Notes under the pieces: model-generated
Database searches by the model: none
Seen by the model: the letters and a program-made list of their open reading frames with translations, nothing else
What the model was told of the DNA's origin: nothing
Assembly (NCBI GenBank): GCA_030147945.1
Contig: JASBUL010000093.1
Span: forward strand, 1 to 36,724
Source: Oceanococcus sp.
GTDB lineage: Bacteria > Pseudomonadota > Gammaproteobacteria > Nevskiales > Oceanococcaceae
Reading direction: 5' to 3'
DNA length: 36,724 nt
Position numbers and translations under genes: made by a program
Shown: in pieces, positions 26,657 through 34,564 of the stretch
How the letters are laid out: each line of letters opens with the position of its first letter
Numbering within the stretch: the first letter of the stretch is position 1

Positions 26657-27570
26657 GCGATCCGCGTGTCAGTGTGATTTTGCCCACCCTGAATCGCAGC
26701 GAATTGCTGCGTCGTTCGATCACCAGCGTGTTGCAGCAAAGTTACCGTGATCTGGAGCTGATCGTGGTTGATGATGGCTCCAGCGAGGATATTGCAGCGC
26801 TGGTGGCCTCGTTCGATGATTCGCGGGCGCGGGTCATCCGGCATGAGCAGTGCCGTGGGCCTGGCGCGGCCAGAGCCACCGGACTGGCCGCCGCAAGAGG
26901 TGACTATCTGGCCTTTCAGGACAGTGACGATGAGTGGCTGCTGAACAAGCTTGATGACCAGGTGCGTGAGCTGGACGCCTGTGGAGCGCAGGTCGGAGCC
27001 GTGTTCTGCGGCTGGATTCGCTATTGTCTGGACGAGCGCGTGTGGGTCTATCCCTATCCGCAACTGCGCAAGCTGATTGCCACGGACATGCGCAGTGCGG
27101 TGCGTTTTCATGACAAATGGTTCACCCAGACCTGGCTGGTTCGACGTGACGTCTTCGAACGCATCGGCGGCTTCGATGCGGCCTTGCAGATCTGGGACGA
27201 TTGGGATGCCATGCTGCGGCTCAGCCAGGTTTGTGAAATTCGATACTGTGATGCGTATCAGGTGGTGTCCTATGTCACGCCGGGAAGCGTCACCGACAAT
27301 CTGCCGCGCCGCATCGCATCGATAGAAACCCTGATCCAGCGGCACCAGGACAGTGGCGACCGGGCTTTGCTGGGCCGACTTCACTACATGCTGGCGCGCT
27401 ACCGCATCATCAACGGCCAATACAGTGCGGCCTGGCGCGCGCTGCTGCCAGCTCTGAGCACTACGCCGGCCAGCCCCAAGGTCTGGTTCACCGCGGGCAT
27501 GCTGTTGCTTGGCTTGCGGCCGATGCAGTACATCTGGCGTGAGCCTGGCGCCGGTGGCAAGGACAGCTGA
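26653..27570 (+). CDS. Family 2 glycosyltransferase (tandem copy B)
   Basis: A 305-residue GT2 enzyme, the paralogue of the preceding gene. VSVILPTLNRSELLRRSI (6-23), LELIVVDDGSSED (34-46), GDYLAFQDSDDEWL (83-96) with the metal motif, and IWDDWDAMLRL carrying the acidic catalytic region (about 182-192). In copy A that place reads LEDWEF, so the ED is replaced by DDWD here, which suggests a changed acceptor. ATG 26653 overlaps the previous stop as ATGA; in-frame upstream starts would run through copy A. It ends just before the cytidylyltransferase gene. Donor unknown. Confidence 0.9.
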   Translation: MSDPRVSVILPTLNRSELLRRSITSVLQQSYRDLELIVVDDGSSEDIAALVASFDDSRARVIRHEQCRGPGAARATGLAAARGDYLAFQDSDDEWLLNKLDDQVRELDACGAQVGAVFCGWIRYCLDERVWVYPYPQLRKLIATDMRSAVRFHDKWFTQTWLVRRDVFERIGGFDAALQIWDDWDAMLRLSQVCEIRYCDAYQVVSYVTPGSVTDNLPRRIASIETLIQRHQDSGDRALLGRLHYMLARYRIINGQYSAAWRALLPALSTTPASPKVWFTAGMLLLGLRPMQYIWREPGAGGKDS

Positions 27571-27573
27571 ACG

Positions 27574-27981
27574 ATGCAACACAAGACCGCAGCGGTTCGC
27601 GTGATTACCTTTGGGACCTTCGATTTGTTCCATTATGGCCACCTGCGCCTACTCGAGCGCGCGCGCGCACACGGCCAAAGTCTGATTGTCGGCTTGTCCA
27701 CGGATGAGCTGAACGAATTCAAGAAGGGACGCAAACCGGTTTACGCGTATCCGGAGCGCGAGGCTATTCTGCGCGGCCTGCGCGTGGTTGATCAGGTCTT
27801 CGCCGAGGAGTCGCTGGATGCCAAGGCGGACTACATCCGTGAGCAACAGGCCGACATCCTGGTGATGGGCGATGACTGGCGCGGCCGCTTTGATCACCTG
27901 GCCGACATCTGCGATGTGGTGTACCTGACGCGCACGCCATCGATTTCGACCACCGCAACGATCGAACGCATTCAGAGCTGA
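27574..27981 (+). CDS. TagD-like glycerol-3-phosphate (or related) cytidylyltransferase
   Basis: A compact 135-residue nucleotidyltransferase that would activate an alcohol phosphate with CTP. ITFGTFDLFHYGHLRLLERA (11-30) holds the HxGH catalytic motif (20-23), and RTPSISTTATI (120-130) is the family's RTxGISTT signature with Ser in place of Gly. VMGDDWRGRFD (97-107) is the substrate loop, seen as GxDWxGKFD in TagD. TagD makes CDP-glycerol for wall teichoic acid in Gram-positives; in a Gram-negative glycan locus it more likely feeds a phospho-alcohol decoration. It is followed after 11 nt by a CDP-alcohol phosphotransferase, its probable partner. Whether the substrate is glycerol phosphate or another alcohol phosphate cannot be told. 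Confidence 0.85.
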   Translation: MQHKTAAVRVITFGTFDLFHYGHLRLLERARAHGQSLIVGLSTDELNEFKKGRKPVYAYPEREAILRGLRVVDQVFAEESLDAKADYIREQQADILVMGDDWRGRFDHLADICDVVYLTRTPSISTTATIERIQS

Positions 27982-27992
27982 ACGGAGGCAGG

Positions 27993-28691
27993 ATGAACAA
28001 CGCGCGCACCTCACTGGATTTCCAAAGTTTCTGGAGTCAGCGCTATGCCACCCGTCAGTGCGCCTGGATGACCCGCGTGCTGAGCCAGCGCGCGGGCGCG
28101 TTGATCGCCTGGCTAGCCTGGCGTGGGGGGCGCAGCGCCAATCAGGTCACGCTGGTGGGCCTGCCGATCACCCTGGCTGCCTGCGCCGTTTATCTGGGCG
28201 CTGAATCCAGCTCGGGCGCGCTGCTCAGCATGCTGCTGTTTCAGCTCGCCTTCGGGTTTGACTGTGCCGACGGCCAGCTGGCGCGTGCCACGGCCAGCAA
28301 CAGCGATTTTGGCGGGTGGCTGGATGTCAGCGTGGATTACGCCCGCAATGCAGCGATTGCCATGACCCTGCTGCTGTTCCTGCTGTCCAGTGAGGTGTCG
28401 GCCTATCTGGCTGCGCTGGCCGTGCTGATTTACAGCAGCGGCGAGCTGATCAACCTGCATACGGTCACCTACGTCAACCGGGGTGACTTTCAGGCGCATG
28501 GCCTGAGTGGCACGCGCAACCGCCTGCGGGTGCTGTTGCTGGCTTTCAAGGACACGCCGGTTGTGCTGCTGTGCATCGGTGTGTTGTGGTGGTGGCCACA
28601 AGGGCTGCTGGTGTATCTCGCCGGCCTGGGCTTGCTGCATCTGCTAGTGGCGACAGTTCAGGCCCGCGCCCGCCTGATTCCCCGACATTGA
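27993..28691 (+). CDS. CDP-alcohol phosphatidyltransferase family membrane protein
   Basis: A 232-residue integral membrane enzyme with about six transmembrane helices. The complete CDP-alcohol phosphotransferase signature, D-x2-DG-x2-AR-x8-G-x3-D-x3-D, is present as Asp90, Asp93-Gly94, Ala97-Arg98, Gly107, Asp111 and Asp115. Members join a CDP-activated alcohol or diacylglycerol to a second alcohol with release of CMP. The adjacent TagD-like gene suggests that the CDP-alcohol made there is the donor and that a lipid-linked or membrane-near sugar is the acceptor. AACGGAGG (27980-27987) precedes ATG 27993 as a strong ribosome site. It is unlikely to be the housekeeping PgsA or PssA, given the partner and the locus. 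Confidence 0.86.
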   Translation: MNNARTSLDFQSFWSQRYATRQCAWMTRVLSQRAGALIAWLAWRGGRSANQVTLVGLPITLAACAVYLGAESSSGALLSMLLFQLAFGFDCADGQLARATASNSDFGGWLDVSVDYARNAAIAMTLLLFLLSSEVSAYLAALAVLIYSSGELINLHTVTYVNRGDFQAHGLSGTRNRLRVLLLAFKDTPVVLLCIGVLWWWPQGLLVYLAGLGLLHLLVATVQARARLIPRH

Positions 28692-28703
28692 ACGGTGCCT
28701 GAC

Positions 28704-29468
28704 ATGGCTATCGGCAACCGCAGTTTCCGCAAGATCCTGGCCGCACCGTTTCAGCGGCGGCATTACGTCGCGCTGATCAACATGATGCGTGTCTACCCGG
28801 CGTTCTTTGACAACCTGTGGCGGTATTTCACCGCGCGTGGTGACTACCCACATACGCTCACGGTCAGGACGCCGTGTGGCCCAATCCCGATCACGCTGTA
28901 CTCGCATCATGATTTGCTCACGGTCAACGAGATTTTCTGCCGCGAGGATTATGCTGCGGATGAACAGCTTGAGTACGTGCTCGATCTGGGATCCAACATC
29001 GGCATCAGCGCCACCTATTTTCTGACCCGCAACACGCGCAGCCAGTGCATCCTGTACGAGCCTGATCCACGCAATGTGGCGCGTCTTGAGCAGGCGTTGC
29101 AGCCGTGGCGTTCGCGCTACACGCTGGTCCAGGCGGCTGTGGCGGCACAGGCCGGTGAGTTCGACTTCGGCGTCGAATCCAGTGGGCGCTATGGTGGCCT
29201 GGGTGTTGTTACCGGCCAGAGCATTCGCGTGCGTTGCGACGAAATCAACGCGGTGATCGAACACGCGCTTCGCTCGTTTCCGCGTATCGACATCCTCAAG
29301 ATCGATACCGAAGGGGTCGAGATCGAAACCGTCGAGGCCATCCGTCCGGATCTGGCCGCACGCATCCGTTGCATTTACATCGAGGCAGCGCCGCAGGCGC
29401 GGCTGCATCCGCAGCGCTTCGAGCAGTATCAGTACGGCACCGTCTGCCAGTTGCGGGCCAGACCGTGA
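28704..29468 (+). CDS. FkbM-family methyltransferase (second in locus)
   Basis: A 254-residue FkbM-type (PF05050) SAM-dependent O-methyltransferase. VLDLGSNIGISATYF (92-106) is motif I, ILYEPDP (116-122) carries the acidic SAM ligand, and ILKIDTEGVEIETVE is the IDxEGxE signature. It is much closer to the classical FkbM pattern than the one at 24921-25772, so the two are not recent duplicates. ATG 28704 is chosen; an in-frame GTG at 28695 adds three residues. Its stop overlaps the next start as GTGA. Together with the GT4 genes that follow, it likely methylates a sugar late in assembly. Confidence 0.88.
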   Translation: MAIGNRSFRKILAAPFQRRHYVALINMMRVYPAFFDNLWRYFTARGDYPHTLTVRTPCGPIPITLYSHHDLLTVNEIFCREDYAADEQLEYVLDLGSNIGISATYFLTRNTRSQCILYEPDPRNVARLEQALQPWRSRYTLVQAAVAAQAGEFDFGVESSGRYGGLGVVTGQSIRVRCDEINAVIEHALRSFPRIDILKIDTEGVEIETVEAIRPDLAARIRCIYIEAAPQARLHPQRFEQYQYGTVCQLRARP

Positions 29469-30577
29469 CCGGCGTGCGTGTGCTGCACGCCACCGAGACA
29501 CTGGTCGGCGGCGTTGCGACCTACCTGAATATCCTGCTGCGTGATCAGGTTCAACGCTATGGCGCCGACAACGTGGCCCTGTTCTGCCCGCGCGCGCACC
29601 GACATCATCTAGCTGCAGACCTGGGCGAATGCATTGCCGTGTATGACACCGACCTGGGCCGCAACGCGTCCGGCATGCTGGCGCTGGCGCACAGCCTGCG
29701 GAGGGTCGATCGACATTTCGCGCCGAGCCTGGTGCATTTGCACAGCAGCTTTGCCGGTGCCCTGGGGCGTGTCGCGTTGCCGCAGGCGCCGCGCCGGGTG
29801 ATTTACAACCCGCATGGCTGGTCGTACACCATGACCACCTTGCAGGCGTGGCAGGCACGGTTGTACTCCGCGCTGGAGCGCCAGCTGCTGCGCCGCTGTG
29901 CTGCCGTCATCGCAGTGTCGCGCACCGAACACGAGGAGGCCGTGCGGGCGGGGCTTGCGCCAGCGCGGATTCATACGGTGCTGTCCGGTCTGCCGGCGCT
30001 CAGCGAGACGCCACCGCGGGTCGAAACTTCAGCGCGTATCCAGCTGGTGTTTGCAGGCCGGGCCACGGCCCAGAAAGGCCTCGATTGGCTGATGCAGGTG
30101 ATGCGGCAGCTTGAGGATGTCGCGCTGGATTTGCGTGTCTTCGGTGCCGATGCCGCGCAGTGTGGTGAGGTGCCGGATAATGTTCAGGTGTTGGGCTGGC
30201 GCAGCGCCGAGGACTTGACCGTGGCGCTGAGCCAGGCCGACGCCCTGGTCATGCCGTCGCGCTGGGAGGCGTTCGGATTCTCCGCGGTGGAGGCGATGCG
30301 CCTGGGCGTGGCGGTCCTCGCAAGCACGCGTGGCGCCCTGCCCGAACTGGTTGTCGATGGGCACACCGGTGTTCTGTTCTCACTGGATCAGCCTGAAACG
30401 CTGATGCAGGTGTTGCGGGGCACCTCACGCGAGACTTATCGCGCCTGGGGGCGTGCCGGTCAGGCCCGCTTTCATGAATGTTTCGAGGCCAGGCTGATGT
30501 GCCGGGGCGTCGACCAGGTGTACCGCGATGTGGTGGCTGCACAGGCCACGGGAAACGGGTTGGCCAATGTCCGCTAA
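29465..30577 (+). CDS. Family 4 glycosyltransferase
   Basis: A 370-residue retaining GT4 enzyme with the GT-B fold. The N-terminal half begins VRVLHATETLVGGVATYLN (4-22), the acceptor-side glycine loop. NPHGWSYTM (115-123) is typical of the group. The donor half starts LVFAGRATAQKGLDWLM (194-210) and carries the E-x7-E nucleotide-sugar motif as EAFGFSAVE (268-276), followed by VLASTRGALPELV. The start is GTG 29465, overlapping the FkbM stop as GTGA; longer in-frame versions cover FkbM coding sequence. The following gene starts 11 bp inside this one. It resembles EpsD/EpsF and WcaL-like enzymes; donor unknown. Confidence 0.9.
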   Translation: MTGVRVLHATETLVGGVATYLNILLRDQVQRYGADNVALFCPRAHRHHLAADLGECIAVYDTDLGRNASGMLALAHSLRRVDRHFAPSLVHLHSSFAGALGRVALPQAPRRVIYNPHGWSYTMTTLQAWQARLYSALERQLLRRCAAVIAVSRTEHEEAVRAGLAPARIHTVLSGLPALSETPPRVETSARIQLVFAGRATAQKGLDWLMQVMRQLEDVALDLRVFGADAAQCGEVPDNVQVLGWRSAEDLTVALSQADALVMPSRWEAFGFSAVEAMRLGVAVLASTRGALPELVVDGHTGVLFSLDQPETLMQVLRGTSRETYRAWGRAGQARFHECFEARLMCRGVDQVYRDVVAAQATGNGLANVR

Positions 30578-31676
30578 GCCGGTTGTCTTGTATCTGCTCA
30601 AGCATGCCGAAATTGGCGGCGCGCCTTTGCATGTCGTGCAACTGGCGACACGGATGCGTGCGGATTATGACGTCCATCTGTGCATCGGCCAGGCCGGTCC
30701 CGTGACCGAGCAGGCCCGCCAGGCCGGGCTTACGGTCCATCTGGTGGAGGCGCTGGGCGAGCCGGTTTCCTTGAGTGGCATGCGCCGCATCGCCGGCGCG
30801 CTCGATGCGGTTGTGGCGCAGGTCAAGCCCGATCTGGTGCATGTGCATTCGACCTTTCTCGGCATCGTGGCGCGCTGGATCTGCAGTCGTCGCGCGCTGC
30901 CCTGTGTACTCACCGTTCACGGCTGGAATTTCGTGCCGGGCATACCGTGGCGGCGACGTCTCGCCGCCTGGGTACTGGAATTTGCGGTGGCGCGTCTGCG
31001 CGATCCCTACGTGATCTTGGTCAGTGACTATGATCGCCGTGTTGCGCGGCGTGCTTTGCTCATGCCCGAGGCGCGTATGCAGGTCATACACAACGGCGTG
31101 CCGGATCGCGCAGTGCCTGAACGGCGGCCTGCATGCGGGCGCGTGCGCCTGCTCATGGTGGCGCGTTTTGTCGAGCAGAAGGACCATGCCTTGCTGATCA
31201 GGGCCCTGCACCGGGTGCAGGGTGATTGGCAGCTGGAACTGGTCGGCCAAGGGGAGACGCTGGATCACGTCCGCGCGCTGGCAGACGAGCTTCCGCCGGA
31301 TCGGGTTCGGTTTATCGGTCAGCGCGATGATGTGCCGGCCTTGCTCGCAAGTTCCGATATCTTCCTGCTGATCAGTCACCATGAAGGTTTGCCGTTGTCG
31401 ATCATCGAAGCGATGTCGGCGGCCATGCCGGTGCTTGCGACCGCTGTTGGCGGCGTTGATGAGCTGGTTCAGGACGGGCTGACCGGTCTGCTGCATCGCG
31501 CGGGTGATGAGACCGATCTGGCGCTCAAACTGCAGCGTTTGATTGATGATCCGGCACTGCGTCAGCGCCTCGGCGAGGCAGGACGTGCCCGTTATCAGCA
31601 GTGCTTTACCGAATCAGCCATGCTGGCGGCGACGCAAACCGTGTACCGTCGTATGCTTGCTCCCGCTTCGCCCTGA
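30567..31676 (+). CDS. Family 4 glycosyltransferase (second of tandem pair)
   Basis: A 369-residue GT4 enzyme related to its neighbour. VLYLLKHAEIGGAPLHVVQL (7-26) is the acceptor loop. TVHGWNFVPG (116-125) parallels NPHGW in the previous protein. LLMVARFVEQKDHALLIRAL (195-214) opens the donor half, and HEGLPLSIIEAM (272-283) is the E-x7-E motif in its EGLPLSIIE form, typical of many capsule and exopolysaccharide GT4s. ATG 30567 overlaps the previous gene by 11 bp. It is followed after 3 nt by the Wzy-like gene, so the last transferase steps and polymerisation are transcribed together. Confidence 0.9.
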   Translation: MSAKPVVLYLLKHAEIGGAPLHVVQLATRMRADYDVHLCIGQAGPVTEQARQAGLTVHLVEALGEPVSLSGMRRIAGALDAVVAQVKPDLVHVHSTFLGIVARWICSRRALPCVLTVHGWNFVPGIPWRRRLAAWVLEFAVARLRDPYVILVSDYDRRVARRALLMPEARMQVIHNGVPDRAVPERRPACGRVRLLMVARFVEQKDHALLIRALHRVQGDWQLELVGQGETLDHVRALADELPPDRVRFIGQRDDVPALLASSDIFLLISHHEGLPLSIIEAMSAAMPVLATAVGGVDELVQDGLTGLLHRAGDETDLALKLQRLIDDPALRQRLGEAGRARYQQCFTESAMLAATQTVYRRMLAPASP

Positions 31677-31679
31677 CCC

Positions 31680-33038
31680 ATGCACGAATATCCGATGTCG
31701 ACCGCCACGTTCAGTTCAGTGCTCCGGCCCGCGCCGGTGTGGCAGCTGCCGCGATCGGCATCCGGCTGGTTGCTCGCGGCGTGCCTGTTTTTCGTGCCGT
31801 TGACCTCGTATCGCGTGATCTCGGTGATCTCCTATTGTGATGTGCTGTTTGTTGCCGCAGTGCTGGCTGGCATCGTGGAGCGTGTTGTGCGCGGCGAGGT
31901 GCAGCTCAATCGCTTCGAGGCGCGCATCGCGCAGGTGTACATGGCGGTGGCGGCCGTGTTCGTGGTGTGCTTTCTGGTCAATGCCATCGAGCACAGCCTG
32001 GAGGGTTACCAGTTCCAGCAGCAGCGTCCGCTCGGGGTGCCCGGCAAGTTGCCGGAGACCGCCACACTGCTGTTTGGCGGCAGCGCACCGCAAAATCCGT
32101 TGTTCCTGATTTTTCTGATCAATACCGTGGCTGTGCCGTTGAGCATGCTGGTACTGCCGCGGCGTGATCTGGCCGAGATGCGTTTCCTGGTCCTGGCCTG
32201 GTCGGCAGGCTGTCTCTACGGTGCCGGCTATGCGGTGGCCTATGTCAAAGGCTATTTGCCGGGGGTATATGACTGGAGCTGGGTGCATCTGCGTAGGGCA
32301 ACCGGGCTGACGGCACACGCCAACGTGCTGGGGCTGAGTTCGGTCATGGCCATGCCGGGACTGTTCATGATCCTGTTTTCGCGTGCCCCGGCCTTGCTGC
32401 GGGCGGCCGTGTTACCGCTGTTCTGGCTCATATGGCTGGCCGTCGACTACTCCGGCTCGCGTGCGGCTGCGGGTGCCTTTTTCCTGTTCCCGCTGGTTTA
32501 TCTGTCGATGCTGGCTGGCAGCTGGAGCAAACGTTTGCAGACCGGGGTCGTGTTGGCGTCGGTTGGATTGCTGATGTGGGCAGGCCTGGTGTTTCTGTAC
32601 CGTGGTGGAGAAGGGGTTTTGCATCGGGTGCGTTTTGGTGGGTTGTCGTCCAATGCGGCCCGGGATCTGATCAATCGCTTGTCCTGGGAGCAAGCGATGG
32701 AGTCGCCGCTGTTCGGCACCGGCTTTCAGGTGCTGCGCATCGCGCACAATATTTTTCTGCAGATTTTTCATGCGGCAGGTCTGGTCGGGCTGCTCGCCTA
32801 TCTGGTGCTGATGTTGCTGCCACTGGGGCTGCTGTTGCGCGCCAGCGTGCAGCTTCCGCCGAGCTTGCGTGGCCTGGTTGCGGCGATTGCAACCGCGATG
32901 AGCGTGGTGATTACCCTGTCGATCTTCAAGCCCAGCCTGACCGATTTGAGCACGTCGATCGTGTTTGCGCTCACGCTTTATCTGGTTGTTCTGCTGCATG
33001 CGCGCAGCGCCATGCCGCGGCGGATCCCCCGGGCCTAG
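31680..33038 (+). CDS. O-antigen ligase/polymerase-like membrane protein (Wzy_C family)
   Basis: A 452-residue protein with about ten transmembrane helices. RATGLTAHANVLGLSS (206-221), SGSRAAAGAF (258-267) and HNIFLQIFHAAGLVG (356-370) match the conserved blocks of the Wzy_C family (PF04932), which covers O-antigen polymerases and WaaL ligases. A long periplasmic loop (about 103-140) lies before the core. Sequence alone cannot tell polymerase from ligase; being in the same operon as the glycosyltransferases favours a polymerase. ATG 31680 is used; ATG 31695 is an alternative. The stop TAG is shared with the convergent WcaJ-type gene in a CTAG palindrome. Confidence 0.85.
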   Translation: MHEYPMSTATFSSVLRPAPVWQLPRSASGWLLAACLFFVPLTSYRVISVISYCDVLFVAAVLAGIVERVVRGEVQLNRFEARIAQVYMAVAAVFVVCFLVNAIEHSLEGYQFQQQRPLGVPGKLPETATLLFGGSAPQNPLFLIFLINTVAVPLSMLVLPRRDLAEMRFLVLAWSAGCLYGAGYAVAYVKGYLPGVYDWSWVHLRRATGLTAHANVLGLSSVMAMPGLFMILFSRAPALLRAAVLPLFWLIWLAVDYSGSRAAAGAFFLFPLVYLSMLAGSWSKRLQTGVVLASVGLLMWAGLVFLYRGGEGVLHRVRFGGLSSNAARDLINRLSWEQAMESPLFGTGFQVLRIAHNIFLQIFHAAGLVGLLAYLVLMLLPLGLLLRASVQLPPSLRGLVAAIATAMSVVITLSIFKPSLTDLSTSIVFALTLYLVVLLHARSAMPRRIPRA

Positions 33039-34549
33039 TGCGCGTTGGGTGAGTTGAAACCGCGCACCACGGTGAGCAGGATGATGGCCAGGTCAAACCA
33101 CACCGACCAGTTCTTGATGTAGAACAGATCATGTTCGATGCGCTGGCGAACGGCATCCAGGTTGCTCATGTCGCCGCGCCAGCCGTTGACCTGGGCCCAG
33201 CCGGTGATCCCGGGTTTAACCTTGTGGCGCAGCACGTAACCGGCGATCTGGGTGCTGAATTTGTCGTTGATCGAGACCGGCTGCGCGCGCGGCCCGACGA
33301 TCGACAGGCGACCCTGAAGCACGTTGATGAACTGCGGGAATTCATCCAGGCTGGTGCGGCGCAGGAATCGCCCGACCCGGGTCACACGCGGGTCGTTGCG
33401 TGTGGCCAGGGTGACTTGTCCGCCCGGCTCTTCGTGAACCTGCATGGTGCGGAATTTGTAGATGGTGATGACATGGCCGTTCCAGCCATGGCGCTTCTGC
33501 TTGAAGATCACCGGGCCAGGTGAGCCGAGTTTGACCGCGAGCGCAATCACCAGCATCAGCGGCGCGACCAGAATCAGAATCAGGCAGGCCAACACGCGAT
33601 CTTCCACGGCTTTGACGAAACGATTGATCCCGTCGGTCGGCGCCTTGTTCAGGGTGACCGTCGGCAGGCCTGCAATATCCTTCACTTTCTGGTTGAGCAG
33701 CGCGTAATCCAGCGTGTCGGGCACGATGCGGAAATCGTAGGTCGAGCGTGTGATCAGGTCCGAGAACTCCTCGATCCTGTGCGTCATGCGTCCGGGCAGG
33801 GCAAACCAGATTTCGTCCGGGCGCACGGCCTGTGAGTTCAGATAGGTCGCCAGCTCGTCCAACTCGCCCAGATAAGGGATCGGCAGCGACGCCGCAGGTT
33901 CGCCCTCATGGGCGGCGAAATACCCGAGTACGCACAGCCCGGCGGAAGGGGTGCGGTGAATCTTGGCCACCACATGCTTGGCCAGGCTGCCACTGCCGAC
34001 CACCACGATGTTGCGGTTGTCGATACCGCTGGTGGCCAAGCGGTGGTAGGCACTGGCGATGAGCAGACGGCTGAGCATCATGCCACCCAGCGCGCTGAAG
34101 CCCCAGCTCGCCAGCCAGACGCGCGAGATCAGAATATTGGTCTTGGTCAGAACCGCGACCACACTCAGCAACATGGCGATGGTGACCCAGGCCGAGACCA
34201 GCTGCACCAGCTCGGGCACGATGCTTTCACTGCGCTGGGCGCGGTACAGGCCGAAGCGGTGAAAGACCCAGGGTGTCATCATCAGGGTCAGCAGCACCGC
34301 GACCCAGTAGCTGGAGGGGATCGGCCAGATTTGCGGTTCACGCAGCCCGTCGAGAGTGAAGGCGCAGGCATAGGCGCTGGCCAGTATCACGAGCAGATCC
34401 AGAACCATCTGGAACCACGGGCGCAGATGTATCAACTCCGGCAGCAGGCGCGGAATCAATCGGCTGTTATTGATGTGGACCGGCTGACGGGTCACTTGTC
34501 TCGCAGTCATCCTGGCTGGGGCCTCTGGTGGTGAAGGGCCATGCGACAT
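33035..34549 (-). CDS. wcaJ: Undecaprenyl-phosphate sugar-1-phosphate transferase, WcaJ type
   Basis: A 504-residue polyisoprenyl-phosphate hexose-1-phosphate transferase that would start repeat-unit synthesis by loading a sugar phosphate, commonly glucose-1-phosphate, on undecaprenyl phosphate. Four transmembrane helices (about 45-165) precede a Rossmann-like domain (about 180-300, IVVVGSGSLA). A re-entrant helix (about 318-340) and the catalytic bacterial sugar transferase domain (PF02397) follow: KFRTM (365-369), SLDEFPQ (400-406) with Asp402-Glu403, VGPRAQP (418-424) and VKPGITGWAQVNG (444-456). AGGAG lies seven bases before the ATG. It is the last gene of the minus-strand operon. Its sugar preference cannot be told from sequence. 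Confidence 0.93.
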   Translation of the reverse strand: MSHGPSPPEAPARMTARQVTRQPVHINNSRLIPRLLPELIHLRPWFQMVLDLLVILASAYACAFTLDGLREPQIWPIPSSYWVAVLLTLMMTPWVFHRFGLYRAQRSESIVPELVQLVSAWVTIAMLLSVVAVLTKTNILISRVWLASWGFSALGGMMLSRLLIASAYHRLATSGIDNRNIVVVGSGSLAKHVVAKIHRTPSAGLCVLGYFAAHEGEPAASLPIPYLGELDELATYLNSQAVRPDEIWFALPGRMTHRIEEFSDLITRSTYDFRIVPDTLDYALLNQKVKDIAGLPTVTLNKAPTDGINRFVKAVEDRVLACLILILVAPLMLVIALAVKLGSPGPVIFKQKRHGWNGHVITIYKFRTMQVHEEPGGQVTLATRNDPRVTRVGRFLRRTSLDEFPQFINVLQGRLSIVGPRAQPVSINDKFSTQIAGYVLRHKVKPGITGWAQVNGWRGDMSNLDAVRQRIEHDLFYIKNWSVWFDLAIILLTVVRGFNSPNAH

Positions 34550-34564
34550 GCGTGTCTCCTGGTA

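Noticed and set aside
27993..28691. Housekeeping phosphatidylglycerophosphate or phosphatidylserine synthase
   Set aside because: It is paired with a TagD-like cytidylyltransferase and lies inside the glycan operon, which suits a specialised role better.
29234..29464. Upstream extension of the GT4 gene
   Set aside because: It overlaps the conserved IDTEGVE end of the FkbM gene in another frame; GTG 29465 fits the locus's overlap pattern.
28644..29858. Minus-strand open frame of about 400 codons opposite the FkbM and GT4 genes
   Set aside because: No recognisable domain; the plus-strand genes explain the region and are joined by a GTGA overlap.
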